A DNA stretch of 53,237 bases from Rodentibacter mrazii (GTDB lineage Bacteria; Pseudomonadota; Gammaproteobacteria; Enterobacterales; Pasteurellaceae), in the NCBI RefSeq assembly GCF_001998825.1, contig NZ_MLHG01000035.1:1-53237 (forward strand). Direction: 5' to 3'. Shown here piece by piece: positions 17,011-27,801 of the stretch. Under the pieces are notes generated by a model. The model was not told where the DNA came from. It made no database searches and was given only the letters and a program-made list of their open reading frames with translations. The position numbers were made by a program, and so were the translations under genes. Position 1 is the stretch's first letter. The number at the start of each line of letters is the position of its first letter.

Positions 17011-18309
17011 TTATTTATCATTTTGATCTATTTCGTTTGGATCAAACTTTTTAAAAGAGGATAAACGCTCAGTGATTGGTCTTTCCAACCCACTACGATA
17101 ATCTGTTTGTTGCAGATTTCGCTCCGGAGAACGTATCGGCTCAGGCTGTCTAAATGTTGTAATAGGTTGTTGCTCTTGCGTTCTTAACGGAATCGCCTGC
17201 GAATTTCCATCTACCGGTTGGTGAAGCGGTGATAACGGTTGAGTCGTTTTTTGTACCTGAATGGTCTCATTTGGCGTAATTTCACCTAAACCTGTTGCAA
17301 CAATAGTTACGCGAATTTCATCGCTCATTTCCGGTATTAACGTTGTTCCAACAACAATTGTCGCATCTTCTGAAGCAAAACTATGAATCGTATCACCTAC
17401 GACATTAAATTCATCAAACGCAATATCAAAACCGCCTGTGATATTAATCAAAATACCCTTAGCATTGGTTAAATCAACTTTTTCTAATAAATCGTTGCGC
17501 ACCGCAATTCTTGCCGCTTCCTCTGCACGACCTTCACCCGGCGCACCATGTGCAGAACCAAAGCCAATCATTGCTTGTCCCATCTCTGACATAACAGTTC
17601 TCACGTCCGCAAAATCAACGTTAATCATGCCAGGCGAGGTAATCATATCTGAAATACCCATCACTGAGTTACGTAACACATCATTCGCAGCAGCAAATGC
17701 ATCAATTAATGTTGCATTTTTAGGGAGAACTTTTTGAATTTGCTGATTAGGAATAATGATCATTGAATCAACATATTGAGCAAGATCCTTAATACCCAGC
17801 TCTGCAAACTGCATACGTTTTTTGCCTTCAAAAGCAAATGGCTTCGTAACAACCGCAACAGTTAAAATACCCAATTCTTTTGCTACTTTAGCTACAATAG
17901 GTGCCGCACCTGTACCGGTACCGCCCCCCATACCGGCAGCAATAAAGACCATATCGGCACCTTCAAGCATTTTACGGATTTCTTCCTGATCATCTTCCGC
18001 CGCTTTACGACCTACATTAGGATTCGCCCCGGCTCCGAGACCTTTTGTTGTCGCGCCACCAATTTGTACTGTTTGCTGAACTTGGCTTTTCCGTAACGCT
18101 TGTGCATCAGTATTCACCGCATAAAAAATAATTTTTCCATGTTCTTCGCTATCAAGAGTATTCTCACCAAGAAAAGTACCGCCAATGTCTTGTTTAATCA
18201 TATTGGCAACCATATGGTTTACAGCATTACCGCCACCGCCACCAACACCGACTACCTTAATCAGTGCACCTGACTGCTCTTCAAAATCACCATAATCTGG
18301 GTATAACAT
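17011..18309 (-). CDS. ftsZ: Cell division GTPase FtsZ
   Basis: Tubulin homologue that forms the Z ring. The 432 residues contain [11 protein letters not shown], the tubulin signature [10 protein letters not shown] and the catalytic T7 region ([10 protein letters not shown]). Compared with E. coli, the stretch between helix H1 and FYAVNTDAQ (about residues 38-61) is 15 residues longer. The C-terminal linker is rich in Gln and Pro. The end reads [13 protein letters not shown] rather than the usual DIPAFLR-type peptide that binds FtsA and ZipA. GGAG precedes the ATG. The 83-bp gap behind ftsA may hold a promoter, but I saw no convincing one. Confidence 0.96.
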   Translation of the reverse strand: MLYPDYGDFEEQSGALIKVVGVGGGGGNAVNHMVANMIKQDIGGTFLGENTLDSEEHGKIIFYAVNTDAQALRKSQVQQTVQIGGATTKGLGAGANPNVGRKAAEDDQEEIRKMLEGADMVFIAAGMGGGTGTGAAPIVAKVAKELGILTVAVVTKPFAFEGKKRMQFAELGIKDLAQYVDSMIIIPNQQIQKVLPKNATLIDAFAAANDVLRNSVMGISDMITSPGMINVDFADVRTVMSEMGQAMIGFGSAHGAPGEGRAEEAARIAVRNDLLEKVDLTNAKGILINITGGFDIAFDEFNVVGDTIHSFASEDATIVVGTTLIPEMSDEIRVTIVATGLGEITPNETIQVQKTTQPLSPLHQPVDGNSQAIPLRTQEQQPITTFRQPEPIRSPERNLQQTDYRSGLERPITERLSSFKKFDPNEIDQNDK

Positions 18310-18392
18310 TTGCGTTCTCCGTTCTGCTAATACTCTGCTAGCATATTAATAAAGTTAAATTGTTTCGTATTGTAGATGAAAATTCAAAATAA

Positions 18393-19670
18393 TCAAAATT
18401 CTGACCGCACTTTATTTGCGATTTTTTTAATTCCGGACCAAATTGTACCGAAAATATTTCCTTCTGAATAATTATCACTGCCAATTAGATCATCATCACT
18501 ATTACTATGGCTATACTGTAACAATCCAATTACTGTTGAATATTGTGGGCGATTTACATAATCAGTTAACCCTGTAATGTTTAACGGACTGCCTATTCGC
18601 ACTTGGCACCCAAATACATCCATCGCACACTCTTTTAAATCTTTAATCTGCGCACCACCACCGGTAATAACAACACCGGCAATTAATTCAAATTTAATAT
18701 GGTTACTTTCTAAATTCGCTTTTAGCTTATCTAATTCGTCCTTCACAACGCCGAGAAGTTCCGTATAACGTGCGGAAGTGATTAAAGATAAATCACTTGT
18801 CGTTAAAGAACGGGGAGCACGACCGCCAATACTGGCTACTTCAATCTTTTTATCACCGTGTAAACGTGCAGGATATACCGCACTTGCATAGTTCACCTTA
18901 ACACGCTCTGCTTCTGCACGAGAAATAGTGCAGGCGTGGGCAATATCATTGGTTACAATGTTACCGGCGTAAGGAATCACTTTACTAAAACGTAAAGCGC
19001 CATTCGTGAAAACCATCACATTCATTGTACCTGCACCGAAATCAATCAAGCAGACACCAAGATCTTTTTCATCTTCAGTTAAAACCGAATGGGTTGCAGC
19101 AAAACCTGAGAACACAACTTTATCTACTTGCAAACCACAACGTTCTACTGCTTTTTTTAAATTATTCTGCCAATCTTGGTGACAAGCGATTAAATGTACG
19201 TGAGCATTCAAACGAACACCTTGTAATCCAAGAGGGTTTTTAATATTTAATTGGCGATCCACTGCATATTCTTGTGGAATAACATGTAATAAAGAGACAC
19301 CTTCCGGCAATTTAATCGTGCTTGCATTGTGTAGGGCAGAATCAATTTCCTCTTGCGTCACTTCACTCTCACCAATGGGAACAAATCCACTTTCATTTAA
19401 GCTTTGAATATGTTCGCCGGTAATTGCTAAAGTGACACTCATAATCTGACAATCCGCCATTGACTCGGCGGATTCAATAGCACGTTGAATAGAATTTACA
19501 ACCGCATCTAAATCGGTAATACTTCCGCTATCAATCCCCTTTGAAGGGCAACTACCTACACCCAATACATTCACCACGCCGTCCGGTAATACTTCCCCAA
19601 CGACTGCGACGACTTTTGACGTACCAACTTCAAGTCCAACAATTGCTTTTGTTTCAATCACTTTTGCCAT
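18393..19670 (-). CDS. ftsA: Cell division protein FtsA
   Basis: Actin-like ATPase that tethers FtsZ to the inner membrane. The 425 residues show the N-terminal [15 protein letters not shown] phosphate loop, the 1C domain (about 85-165), [12 protein letters not shown] and [10 protein letters not shown]. It ends in an amphipathic membrane-targeting helix ([16 protein letters not shown]). The last six codons (KVRSEF) are formed by the uptake sequence at 18404-18412; a second copy lies at 18877-18885. It starts 22 bases after ftsQ with a weak ribosome binding site. Confidence 0.95.
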   Translation of the reverse strand: MAKVIETKAIVGLEVGTSKVVAVVGEVLPDGVVNVLGVGSCPSKGIDSGSITDLDAVVNSIQRAIESAESMADCQIMSVTLAITGEHIQSLNESGFVPIGESEVTQEEIDSALHNASTIKLPEGVSLLHVIPQEYAVDRQLNIKNPLGLQGVRLNAHVHLIACHQDWQNNLKKAVERCGLQVDKVVFSGFAATHSVLTEDEKDLGVCLIDFGAGTMNVMVFTNGALRFSKVIPYAGNIVTNDIAHACTISRAEAERVKVNYASAVYPARLHGDKKIEVASIGGRAPRSLTTSDLSLITSARYTELLGVVKDELDKLKANLESNHIKFELIAGVVITGGGAQIKDLKECAMDVFGCQVRIGSPLNITGLTDYVNRPQYSTVIGLLQYSHSNSDDDLIGSDNYSEGNIFGTIWSGIKKIANKVRSEF

Positions 19671-19692
19671 ATTTTACTATACCCATTGAATC

Positions 19693-20457
19693 TTATTCAT
19701 CCGTCATTCCGACTGCTGCACCCGATGTATATCGTAAATCGACATAGTCAATTCGTTTGCCTTCTTCTACTTCAATTTGTGGATAAATTGTCACAAAACG
19801 TTCAAGTTTTGATTTCCATTCCCCACGTCCTAATTTCAACACTATATCATTATCAAGTGTAACTTGCCACGCACCGCGCGCATCAATCGTCACACCTTTT
19901 ACATTTAAATTTTTTGCTTTAAAATCAGCATAAATCTGATTCCACGCCTCAAGCACTTTTGGGCTCTGATAATCAGGACCGCCTAAATAAGGCAGCACTT
20001 TATTTTTTAAGCGCTCCATCGGTAATTGGAAAACAACACCATCTTTTGTAACAAATTCAGTTTTATTCCAAATTGCAACAGGAGTATATTCAGTTAACCA
20101 AATACTTAAACGATTTGGCCAAACTTTACGAACAACCGCGCCTTTTATCCAAGGTAAGGTTTCGATTTGTTCTTGAATAACTTTAACATCTTGTCCCCAG
20201 AAACCTTTTAATGTTCCCATTTTAAGCAAAACATCCTGAACATCCGCATAATCGGTAAATTCAGTTTTACCGACAATCGCATAAGCACTAATCGACTTAG
20301 AATCAAGACCCTCTAACCAATTTTGCCAATTTGAATAAACAAAATACCCAAATCCGATACATAATATGGCGATTAATAAACGAAGTTGTAGAAAATATCT
20401 AAATTTCGGTTCACCATACCGAGTATTTGGTGTGCTTTTACGTTTCAGCACATTCAT
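19693..20457 (-). CDS. ftsQ: Cell division protein FtsQ
   Basis: Bitopic inner-membrane protein of the FtsQBL complex. The 254 residues comprise a short basic cytoplasmic part, one transmembrane helix (about 27-45, LLIAILCIGFGYFVYSNW), a POTRA domain (about 55-125, AYAIVGKTEFTDYADVQ) and a beta domain ending near 250. Its ATG overlaps the ddl stop by one base (TAATG), indicating translational coupling. Confidence 0.93.
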   Translation of the reverse strand: MNVLKRKSTPNTRYGEPKFRYFLQLRLLIAILCIGFGYFVYSNWQNWLEGLDSKSISAYAIVGKTEFTDYADVQDVLLKMGTLKGFWGQDVKVIQEQIETLPWIKGAVVRKVWPNRLSIWLTEYTPVAIWNKTEFVTKDGVVFQLPMERLKNKVLPYLGGPDYQSPKVLEAWNQIYADFKAKNLNVKGVTIDARGAWQVTLDNDIVLKLGRGEWKSKLERFVTIYPQIEVEEGKRIDYVDLRYTSGAAVGMTDE

Positions 20458-21377
20458 TACGCGCTCAACTCCAAAATGTTCACAACAAGTTGCTCAAAAG
20501 AAATGCCTGCTGTTGCAGCCGATTTTGGGAACAAACTATGGCTGGTCATTCCCGGATTGGTATTAACTTCTACCAAACGGAAATCCCCTTTCGCATCACA
20601 CATCACATCAATACGACTCCAACCACGGCATCCCACAGCATCATAAGCCTGCTTAACTAATGTTGCCAACGCTTGCTCACGTTCTGCGGTTAGCCCTGCC
20701 GGACAAAAATATTTCGTATTATCAGAAATATATTTAGCCTCATAATCATAAAACTCGCCTTCCGGTACGATGCGAACTGCTGGCAATACCCGACCATCTA
20801 ACACAGGCACCGTTAATTCATCACCGGCAAGCCACTCTTCAATTAAAATGGTGTTATCAAATTTAAGCGCAAATTCGACCGCACTTTTTAAATTTTCTAC
20901 GCTTTTAACTTTTGTTAAACCTACACTAGACCCCTCTAAAGAAGGTTTAACCATTAACGGTAGCCCCAATTTTTTTACAACTAATTGCGGATCTAATTGC
21001 GCAAAATTATCACGCGTGACGACTTCCATCTCAGCAACAGGTAAGCCAAAAGCTTTCCACAGCATTTTGGTACGCATTTTGTCCATCGTCAAAGCCGACG
21101 CCATTACGCCACAACCGGTATAAGGTAAGCCGATTTGCTCTAATAAGCCTTGCATGGTTCCGTCTTCACCACCACGACCATGTAAAATATTAAATACACG
21201 ATCAAAACCGTCTTTTTTAAGGTTGATCACATCATATTCTTTCGGATCAATAGCATGGGCATTATAACCTTGGCTAACAAGCGCTTCTAAAACCGCCTTA
21301 CCGGAATCTAAAGAAACTTCACGTTCTGCGGATGTACCACCTAACAATACCGCAATTTTTTCTTGTTTTAAATTCAT
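20457..21377 (-). CDS. ddl: D-alanine--D-alanine ligase
   Basis: ATP-grasp enzyme making the D-Ala-D-Ala dipeptide for peptidoglycan. The 306 residues start with [20 protein letters not shown] and contain the family segments [35 protein letters not shown] and the C-terminal metal site ([15 protein letters not shown]). Size and dcw location correspond to DdlB. GAGGA precedes the ATG. An uptake sequence lies at 20878-20886. Confidence 0.95.
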   Translation of the reverse strand: MNLKQEKIAVLLGGTSAEREVSLDSGKAVLEALVSQGYNAHAIDPKEYDVINLKKDGFDRVFNILHGRGGEDGTMQGLLEQIGLPYTGCGVMASALTMDKMRTKMLWKAFGLPVAEMEVVTRDNFAQLDPQLVVKKLGLPLMVKPSLEGSSVGLTKVKSVENLKSAVEFALKFDNTILIEEWLAGDELTVPVLDGRVLPAVRIVPEGEFYDYEAKYISDNTKYFCPAGLTAEREQALATLVKQAYDAVGCRGWSRIDVMCDAKGDFRLVEVNTNPGMTSHSLFPKSAATAGISFEQLVVNILELSA

Positions 21378-21440
21378 CTTATATCCTCTTCACCATGATT
21401 AACTTTCATATGAGTGTAGGTTACACTTTCGTACTCTACA

Positions 21441-22868
21441 CTAATTTTTCCAAGCCTCGGCCAAACTACGAGAAATTTTGCTCACACTGCCCGCCCCTTG
21501 TGCCAAAATTAAATCACCGTCTTGAATAATTTGATCCAGCACTTCCCCTAATTGCATCGTATCCGATACCAAAATAGGATCGACTTTCCCCAAATTACGG
21601 ATTGAACGACAAAGAGCTTTACTGTCAGCGCCTACAATTGGCGTTTCACCGGCAGCATAAACATCCAGCATAATAAGTGCATCCACTTGTGAAAGCACTT
21701 GAACAAAATCATCAAATAAATCACGAGTACGTGAATAACGATGCGGTTGGAAAATCATCACAATACGCTTATCTCGCCAGCCCTCACGTGCGGCTTTAAT
21801 CGTCACATCTACTTCGGTAGGGTGATGCCCATAATCATCCACTAAACGTACTTTTCCATTTGGGCGAATAAACTCACCAAGTTGATCGAAACGACGTCCA
21901 GCACCTTGGAAATCTGCAAGTGCTTCTAAGATCGCTTCATTATTAATCCCTTCTTCTTTAGCAACTGCCAATGCCGCAGTAGCATTTAATGCATTATGTT
22001 TGCCCGGCACATTTAGCAGTACATTAAGACATTCCCCATTCGGGCAAACCACTCTATAATGCCCCTGAAAACCGATTTGCTCGTAGTCTTCAATACGATA
22101 ATCCGCCTGTTCACTGAAACCGTAAGTAATAACCTGACGCCCCACTCCCGGAACCAGCTCCATTAAAACAGGGTCATCCGCGCACATCATCGCTAAACCG
22201 TAAAAAGGAAGATTGTGAAGGAATTTCACATAAGTGGCTTTCATTTTCTCAAAATCGCCTTCATAAGTATCCATATGATCCGGCTCAATATTTGTTACCA
22301 CAGAAACCATAGGTTGTAAGTGTAAGAAAGACGCATCGCTTTCATCCGCTTCCGCAATTAAATAACGGCTCACACCAAGATGGGCATTTTTTCCGGCAGA
22401 TTTCACTAATCCACCATTCACAAAGGTAGGATCTAATTTTGCTTGCGTATAAATCATCGACAGCATTGCTGTTGTGGTTGTTTTACCGTGTGTTCCCGCC
22501 ACTGCAATACCGTGACGAAAACGCATAATTTCCGCCAACATTTGTGCACGCTGAATCACCGGAATACGATTTTGTTTTGCTGCAACCAATTCCGGATTAT
22601 CTTCGTGAATCGCACTTGATACGACAACAACACTCGCACCATCAATATTTTCAGCTTTATGACCAATAAAGACACTTGCTCCCGCCTGAGCAAGACGCTG
22701 AGTAACTAGGCCATCTGCGATATCCGAACCTGAAATTCGATAGCCTTCATTCAAAAGAATTTCAGCAATCCCACTCATACCGGCACCTCCGATACCAATA
22801 AAATGAATTTGCTGAACCCGGCGCATTTCAGGGATAATTTTTCTAATTTCTTCGTGAGAATGTTTCAT
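21441..22868 (-). CDS. murC: UDP-N-acetylmuramate--L-alanine ligase
   Basis: Adds L-alanine to UDP-MurNAc. The frame is open upstream to 22961, but the ATG at 22868 ([18 protein letters not shown]) has AGAAGGA in place and matches the E. coli start. It gives 475 residues; the upstream extension would overlap murG. Visible motifs are the N-terminal [15 protein letters not shown], the ATP loop [12 protein letters not shown] and [10 protein letters not shown]. The 76-bp gap to murG contains an uptake sequence (22911-22919). Confidence 0.95.
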   Translation of the reverse strand: MKHSHEEIRKIIPEMRRVQQIHFIGIGGAGMSGIAEILLNEGYRISGSDIADGLVTQRLAQAGASVFIGHKAENIDGASVVVVSSAIHEDNPELVAAKQNRIPVIQRAQMLAEIMRFRHGIAVAGTHGKTTTTAMLSMIYTQAKLDPTFVNGGLVKSAGKNAHLGVSRYLIAEADESDASFLHLQPMVSVVTNIEPDHMDTYEGDFEKMKATYVKFLHNLPFYGLAMMCADDPVLMELVPGVGRQVITYGFSEQADYRIEDYEQIGFQGHYRVVCPNGECLNVLLNVPGKHNALNATAALAVAKEEGINNEAILEALADFQGAGRRFDQLGEFIRPNGKVRLVDDYGHHPTEVDVTIKAAREGWRDKRIVMIFQPHRYSRTRDLFDDFVQVLSQVDALIMLDVYAAGETPIVGADSKALCRSIRNLGKVDPILVSDTMQLGEVLDQIIQDGDLILAQGAGSVSKISRSLAEAWKN

Positions 22869-22910
22869 CTTATTTCCTTCTCTCTTTCGGAAAACATTTG
22901 ACCATTCAAA

Positions 22911-22919
22911 AAGTGCGGT
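22911..22919 (+). repeat. Intergenic uptake sequence between murG and murC
   Basis: A single AAGTGCGGT in the 76-bp murG-murC gap, with A-rich and TCAAAA flanks. It is unpaired, so not a terminator; its presence keeps the gap wider than the neighbouring dcw gaps. Confidence 0.8.
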
Positions 22920-22944
22920 CAAAATCCCAAAGATTTTTATATTA

Positions 22945-24003
22945 TTATTTTGCGTTTTCAATAATTACATTAGCGACATGCTGAGCCGCCAATGGTGCAG
23001 ACATAGATTTTGCTTTGATCGCCATTTGTAAAAGTTCATCACGCGTAAAATTCCGCAAATAATTAACCAAAATGTCCGGCGTTAGATCTCTTTGTTCTAC
23101 AATTTTGGCCGCCCCGACATCGGCTAAATATTTTGCATTAAGATATTGTTGCCGATCTTGATGTTGGAACGGAACAAAAATTGCTGGCGTACCGACGGCA
23201 GCAAGCTCACATACCGTCAATGCACCTGAACGACAAATCACCACATCCGCCCACGCATAGGCTTCTGCCATATCATCAATAAATTCGGTAATTTTGACTT
23301 TCGAGGCGTTTTCGCCATAAAGTGCGGCCACATTTTCTACCGCGCCTTTCCCTACTTGATGACAAACGTCTAATCTATCTACAAGTTGTGAGACAACTTT
23401 TGGCAGCGTTTGATTCAACACGCGAGCCCCTTGGCTCCCGCCGACCACAAGTACGCGCAATTTTTCACCATGATGGGAAAAACGTTCCTCCGGTGATGGC
23501 ATTTGGAATAAAGTTTGGCGTACGGGATTCCCGACAACTTCCGCATTCGGAAACGCATTTGGAAAAGCTTGTAATACACGGGTTGCAATTTTTGCTAGCC
23601 ATTTATTAGTTAATCCTGCAACGGCATTTTGCTCGTGCAGAATAATCGGTACACCGCACAGTTTTGCCGCTACACCACCGGGCCCGGAAACATAGCCGCC
23701 CATCCCTAACACAGCATTTGGGTTTTCTTCTCGGATAATTTTTTTCGCTTGAAATATTGCACGTAAAATAGCAAAAGGCGCACTTAATAAGGCTTTAATG
23801 CCCTTTCCCCGCAAACCAGAAATTTGAATAAAACGAATCGGAATACCGTGCTCTGGTACAAGTTTGGCTTCCATACGATCTTTTGTACCAAGCCAGCAAA
23901 TTTCCCATCCTTGTTGTTGTAAGGTTTGAGCAACTGCGATAGCCGGGAAAACATGTCCGCCCGTTCCTCCCGCCATGACTAATAATTTTTTGGATTTATT
24001 CAT
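22945..24003 (-). CDS. murG: UDP-GlcNAc:lipid I N-acetylglucosaminyltransferase
   Basis: Peripheral inner-membrane GT28 enzyme that converts lipid I to lipid II. The 352 residues carry the G-loops [14 protein letters not shown] and [14 protein letters not shown], and the donor-site segments [10 protein letters not shown] and [20 protein letters not shown]-x-HQDRQQ. AGGA precedes the ATG, which lies 8 bases after ftsW. Confidence 0.96.
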   Translation of the reverse strand: MNKSKKLLVMAGGTGGHVFPAIAVAQTLQQQGWEICWLGTKDRMEAKLVPEHGIPIRFIQISGLRGKGIKALLSAPFAILRAIFQAKKIIREENPNAVLGMGGYVSGPGGVAAKLCGVPIILHEQNAVAGLTNKWLAKIATRVLQAFPNAFPNAEVVGNPVRQTLFQMPSPEERFSHHGEKLRVLVVGGSQGARVLNQTLPKVVSQLVDRLDVCHQVGKGAVENVAALYGENASKVKITEFIDDMAEAYAWADVVICRSGALTVCELAAVGTPAIFVPFQHQDRQQYLNAKYLADVGAAKIVEQRDLTPDILVNYLRNFTRDELLQMAIKAKSMSAPLAAQHVANVIIENAK

Positions 24004-24011
24004 TTTTATTC

Positions 24012-25196
24012 CTAATCATCACGCAAACGCGCTTGCCCGCCCCGCTGTAAACGGTTTTCATGGTCAATACGCAATAAAATACCAATCGTTGCCGACATAA
24101 TAATAATACTTGAACCACCGTAGCTCACTAACGGGAAAGTTAAACCTTTTGTTGGCAACATACCCAGTGCCATCCCTAAATTCACAAAACCTTGAAAGAA
24201 AATCCAAAAGCTGATACCGAAAGCAAAAAAGCCACGGAAACGTTGTTCTAATTGTAGTGATTCACGCCCAATTTTTAATGCGCGGAAAACCAACAATCCT
24301 AATAAAATAACGACCACAAAAATACCGATAAATCCGAATTCTTCACCAATAATCGCCATAATGAAGTCGGTATGCGCTTCCGGTAAATAATCTAATTTTT
24401 GAATAGAATTGCCTAAACCTTCCCCTGTTATTTCACCCCGTCCGAATGCCATAAGTGAGTTAGTCAGCTGAAATCCCGTACCATAAGGATCTTTAAACGG
24501 TTCAAGGAAACCGGTAAAACGTTTTAAACGATAAGAGGCGGAAAGCACTAACCATACAAACAATAATATGCCGGTCACGACTAAACCGACAAATTGCCAG
24601 AAGTTTGCCCCGACAATAAAAAGCATCCCAAAGGTAATGACAAATAATACGACCGTACTCCCCAAATCCGGTTGAGCCAATAAAAATCCGCCCATTATTC
24701 CCATAACAATGAAGGGTTTAAAAGCACTCAATTTATTTGATCGCACTTCATCATAACGGCGAGTAAAATAACTGGCTAAGAAACAAGCAAGGGCCAATTT
24801 AGCAAATTCTGCCGGCTGAAAATTAAGTACGCCAAGAGAAATCCAACGTTTTGCACCATTGACGGAAGAACCGATAACGAGCACAGCAAATAGCAATGCA
24901 ATGGCTAAGAAAAAAATTTTGACATGCCATTTTTCCCATTGTTGGGTCGAAATTTGCATACTGAAATAACAGGTTAAAAGCGAGAGAAACACATAAAATG
25001 CATCACGTTTGGCAAAATAAAATGCATCATTAAATAATCTTGAGCTATACGGAATAGAGGCTGAAGTTACCGCAATCAAACCAATGAGCAATAAAATTAC
25101 AAAAAGCCAAAACAACGCCCGATCATATAATAATCCCTGTGGCGTAATTCTAGTCCAACTATCAAGGTTCTGTTTAATTTTTTGAATAAATTCCAT
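24012..25196 (-). CDS. ftsW: SEDS peptidoglycan glycosyltransferase FtsW
   Basis: Polytopic septal glycosyltransferase working with FtsI. The 394 residues have about ten transmembrane helices, the SEDS segments [19 protein letters not shown] and [20 protein letters not shown], and the C-terminal [10 protein letters not shown]. Located between murD (11 bases) and murG (8 bases). Confidence 0.95.
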   Translation of the reverse strand: MEFIQKIKQNLDSWTRITPQGLLYDRALFWLFVILLLIGLIAVTSASIPYSSRLFNDAFYFAKRDAFYVFLSLLTCYFSMQISTQQWEKWHVKIFFLAIALLFAVLVIGSSVNGAKRWISLGVLNFQPAEFAKLALACFLASYFTRRYDEVRSNKLSAFKPFIVMGIMGGFLLAQPDLGSTVVLFVITFGMLFIVGANFWQFVGLVVTGILLFVWLVLSASYRLKRFTGFLEPFKDPYGTGFQLTNSLMAFGRGEITGEGLGNSIQKLDYLPEAHTDFIMAIIGEEFGFIGIFVVVILLGLLVFRALKIGRESLQLEQRFRGFFAFGISFWIFFQGFVNLGMALGMLPTKGLTFPLVSYGGSSIIIMSATIGILLRIDHENRLQRGGQARLRDD

Positions 25197-25207
25197 TGCG
25201 CTATTAA

Positions 25208-26518
25208 TTAATTTAATTGTGCTAAACGCGTAAATTCTTCACCGCGCTTTTCAAAAGAAGCGAATTGATCAAGACTGGCACAAGCCGGTGATAATAGTAC
25301 CATATCGCCTACTTGTAACGTTGGTCGTAAAAAGTCAATCGCTTGTACCATAGTTTCAAATAAATAGCTTTGCGAAGAAAGCTTTGCAAGTTCCTCACCG
25401 TCACGACCAAAACAATAACAAATAATATGAGGTTGATTAATCAGATCGGCTAATTCGGAAAAATCAGCGCCTTTTCCATCACCACCTAATAACAAATGTA
25501 ATTTACCTTCGACCAATAAACCTGTCAGTGCGGCAACGGTGCTTCCCACATTGGTTGCCTTAGAATCATTAATCCAACGTACACCATTTGCCTGATAGGC
25601 TAATTGAAAACGGTGATCTAGTCCTCTAAATTGTCGAAGTGCGGTACGAATTGTCGCTAAATTTACCCCAACGGCCTGTGCTAATGCTGATGCTGCAAGG
25701 GCATTCATATAATTATGACGACCAACAAGCATCATTTCATCACAAGGTAAAATCACCTCATTTTTTGCCATTAAATACGCTTTACCATTTTCGGTTTTAA
25801 TAAAATAATCCGCATTGTGTTCGGCAAAAGAAATAACCTTCTTCCCTTGATTTTTACCCTCAGCAAAAGTCAATTTGTCTTCGTTATTCACTACTGCGGT
25901 TTCAGCCTGATGATAAATACGCAATTTAGCCTGACGATAATCCTCTAAATCCACGTAACGATCCATATGATCTTCCGTCACATTCAATATGGTTGCCGCC
26001 GTCGCTTTTAAACTGTATGTTGTTTCCAATTGAAAGCTGGATAATTCCAATACGTAAAGATCATAATCCTGATTCAGTAAAGAAAGTGCCGGAATACCAA
26101 TATTCCCCCCCATTCCTACTTTCAGCCCCGCTGCTTTCGCCATCTCGTAAACGAGCGTAGTCACGGTACTTTTTCCATTTGAACCCGTTATCGCCACAAT
26201 AGGTTTTGTGGCTGCACGACAAAATAATTCAATATCCCCAACGACTTCTACACCTAATGAAAGTGCGGTCTGAATTTCCGGTGTTTTTACCGCAAGCCCC
26301 GGACTGATGACGATCATATCGCTTTCATTCAACCAGTGTTGATTTAAGTTTCCGGTATGAAGTGGAATATCTTTCGGAAGTTGATCCGCACCGACTGGGT
26401 TTGCTCGCGTATCAATTACACGGATATTTGCCTGTTGAGCGTTAAGATAATCAACACAGGACAAACCTGTTTTACCCAATCCAATAATCGTAACGGTTTT
26501 ATTTTGATAATTGTTCAT
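25208..26518 (-). CDS. murD: UDP-N-acetylmuramoylalanine--D-glutamate ligase
   Basis: Adds D-glutamate to UDP-MurNAc-L-Ala. The 436 residues show the N-terminal [13 protein letters not shown] nucleotide fold, the ATP loop [30 protein letters not shown] and [11 protein letters not shown]. Two uptake sequences lie inside (25637, 26261). A 200-bp gap separates it from mraY, unusual for this tightly packed cluster. Its ribosome binding site is weak. Confidence 0.95.
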   Translation of the reverse strand: MNNYQNKTVTIIGLGKTGLSCVDYLNAQQANIRVIDTRANPVGADQLPKDIPLHTGNLNQHWLNESDMIVISPGLAVKTPEIQTALSLGVEVVGDIELFCRAATKPIVAITGSNGKSTVTTLVYEMAKAAGLKVGMGGNIGIPALSLLNQDYDLYVLELSSFQLETTYSLKATAATILNVTEDHMDRYVDLEDYRQAKLRIYHQAETAVVNNEDKLTFAEGKNQGKKVISFAEHNADYFIKTENGKAYLMAKNEVILPCDEMMLVGRHNYMNALAASALAQAVGVNLATIRTALRQFRGLDHRFQLAYQANGVRWINDSKATNVGSTVAALTGLLVEGKLHLLLGGDGKGADFSELADLINQPHIICYCFGRDGEELAKLSSQSYLFETMVQAIDFLRPTLQVGDMVLLSPACASLDQFASFEKRGEEFTRLAQLN

Positions 26519-26615
26519 TTTGCTTTACTTCTAATGTTTAATTCTGTTTTCTATATCAGCTTTCGTTTAGCAAAAAAATCTACTTTCTTACTTAGATAAA
26601 AATCTGCCAAATTTG

Positions 26616-26624
26616 ACCGCACTT
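26616..26624 (-). repeat. Intergenic uptake sequence between mraY and murD
   Basis: ACCGCACTT with extended T-rich flank in the 200-bp mraY-murD gap. It is unpaired; the neighbouring hairpin at 26690-26711 is separate. Confidence 0.8.
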
Positions 26625-26683
26625 TTTAAATAATATTTAACTAAAAATCGCTTTTTGGCATTGTTTTATTTGGGTACAAAAAA

Positions 26684-26711
26684 TGAACTCGCTCTTTCAA
26701 AAGAAAGAGCG
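26684..26711 (-). terminator. Terminator-like hairpin after mraY, inside the dcw cluster
   Basis: A 9-bp perfect stem (CGCTCTTTC, 26690-26698, with GAAAGAGCG, 26703-26711) and an AAAA loop lie 7 bases after mraY. On the minus strand a T6 run follows six bases after the stem, so it may be a partial terminator. The gap also holds an uptake sequence at 26616-26624. Confidence 0.5.
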
Positions 26712-26718
26712 AAACCGA

Positions 26719-27801
26719 CTATCTCAATTTAAGTGTCACTAACCCCATTAGCACCAACATTAAAGAAATAATCCAAAATCGAATAATCACTCTCGGCTCC
26801 GGCCATCCCTTTAACTCAAAATGGTGATGAATCGGTGCCATTCGGAAAATTCGTTGTTTGCGTAATTTGTAAGAACCAACCTGTAAAATTACCGAGAGCG
26901 CTTCGACCACGAATACCCCTCCCATAATGACAAGTAGAAATTCCTGTCTCACCAAAATGGCAACGACACCGAGTGCACCGCCCAACGCTAATGAACCGAC
27001 ATCCCCCATAAATACTTGCGCCGGATAAGTGTTGAACCATAGGAAACCCAAGCCTGCGCCTACAATCGCTGTACAAAATACGACAACTTCAGAACTGTGT
27101 TTGATGTAAGGGATATGCAAATATTCAGCAAAATTAATGTTACCCGTTGCCCATGCAATCAAAGCAAAAGCACCGGCAACCAATGCGGTCGGCATAATGG
27201 CTAGCCCGTCTAATCCGTCCGTTAAATTAACCGCATTACCCGTTCCCACAATGACAAAATAAGACAGCACAATATAAAATAAACCCAACTGCGGCATAAT
27301 ATCTTTGAAAAACGGCACAACCAATCGGGTTGCATCCGTATCATGCCCAAGCCAATATAACCAAATAATCGCCACGAGTGCGACAACGGACATCCAAAAA
27401 TATTTCCAACGCGCAATTAAACCGTCTGTGTTTTTACGTGTAATTTTGCGGTAATCATCAACAAAACCGATTGCGCCGTAACCAAATAGTACAAATAAAC
27501 AAATCCATATATAAGGATTAGCTAAATTTGCCCATAACAATGTACTGATCCCAATCGCAAAAAGAATCATCACGCCCCCCATAGTCGGCGTACCTTTTTT
27601 TGCAAAATGGCTTTCCGGTCCATCATTACGCACTTCTTGACCAAATTTCAATATTTGCAAACGTTTAATCACTTTTGGACCAATCCAAAGAGAAATAAAA
27701 AGTGCGGTCAATAACGCAAGAATTGCACGCACAGTAATGTATGAAATTGCATTAAATGCGGTTTCATAACGAACAAGGAATTCAGCAAGCCAAACTAACA
27801 T
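26719..27801 (-). CDS. mraY: Phospho-N-acetylmuramoyl-pentapeptide transferase
   Basis: Inner-membrane enzyme making lipid I from UDP-MurNAc-pentapeptide and undecaprenyl phosphate. The 360 residues have ten hydrophobic segments, the catalytic aspartates in GFVDDYRKI and [10 protein letters not shown], and the C-terminal [11 protein letters not shown] loop. Its start overlaps the murF stop by 7 bases. An uptake sequence is at 27700-27708. Confidence 0.96.
   Translation of the reverse strand: MLVWLAEFLVRYETAFNAISYITVRAILALLTALFISLWIGPKVIKRLQILKFGQEVRNDGPESHFAKKGTPTMGGVMILFAIGISTLLWANLANPYIWICLFVLFGYGAIGFVDDYRKITRKNTDGLIARWKYFWMSVVALVAIIWLYWLGHDTDATRLVVPFFKDIMPQLGLFYIVLSYFVIVGTGNAVNLTDGLDGLAIMPTALVAGAFALIAWATGNINFAEYLHIPYIKHSSEVVVFCTAIVGAGLGFLWFNTYPAQVFMGDVGSLALGGALGVVAILVRQEFLLVIMGGVFVVEALSVILQVGSYKLRKQRIFRMAPIHHHFELKGWPEPRVIIRFWIISLMLVLMGLVTLKLR

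Noticed and set aside
22868-22961. N-terminal extension of murC ([11 protein letters not shown]...)
   Set aside because: It overlaps the end of murG and runs through an uptake sequence; ATG 22868 has AGAAGGA and the family start.
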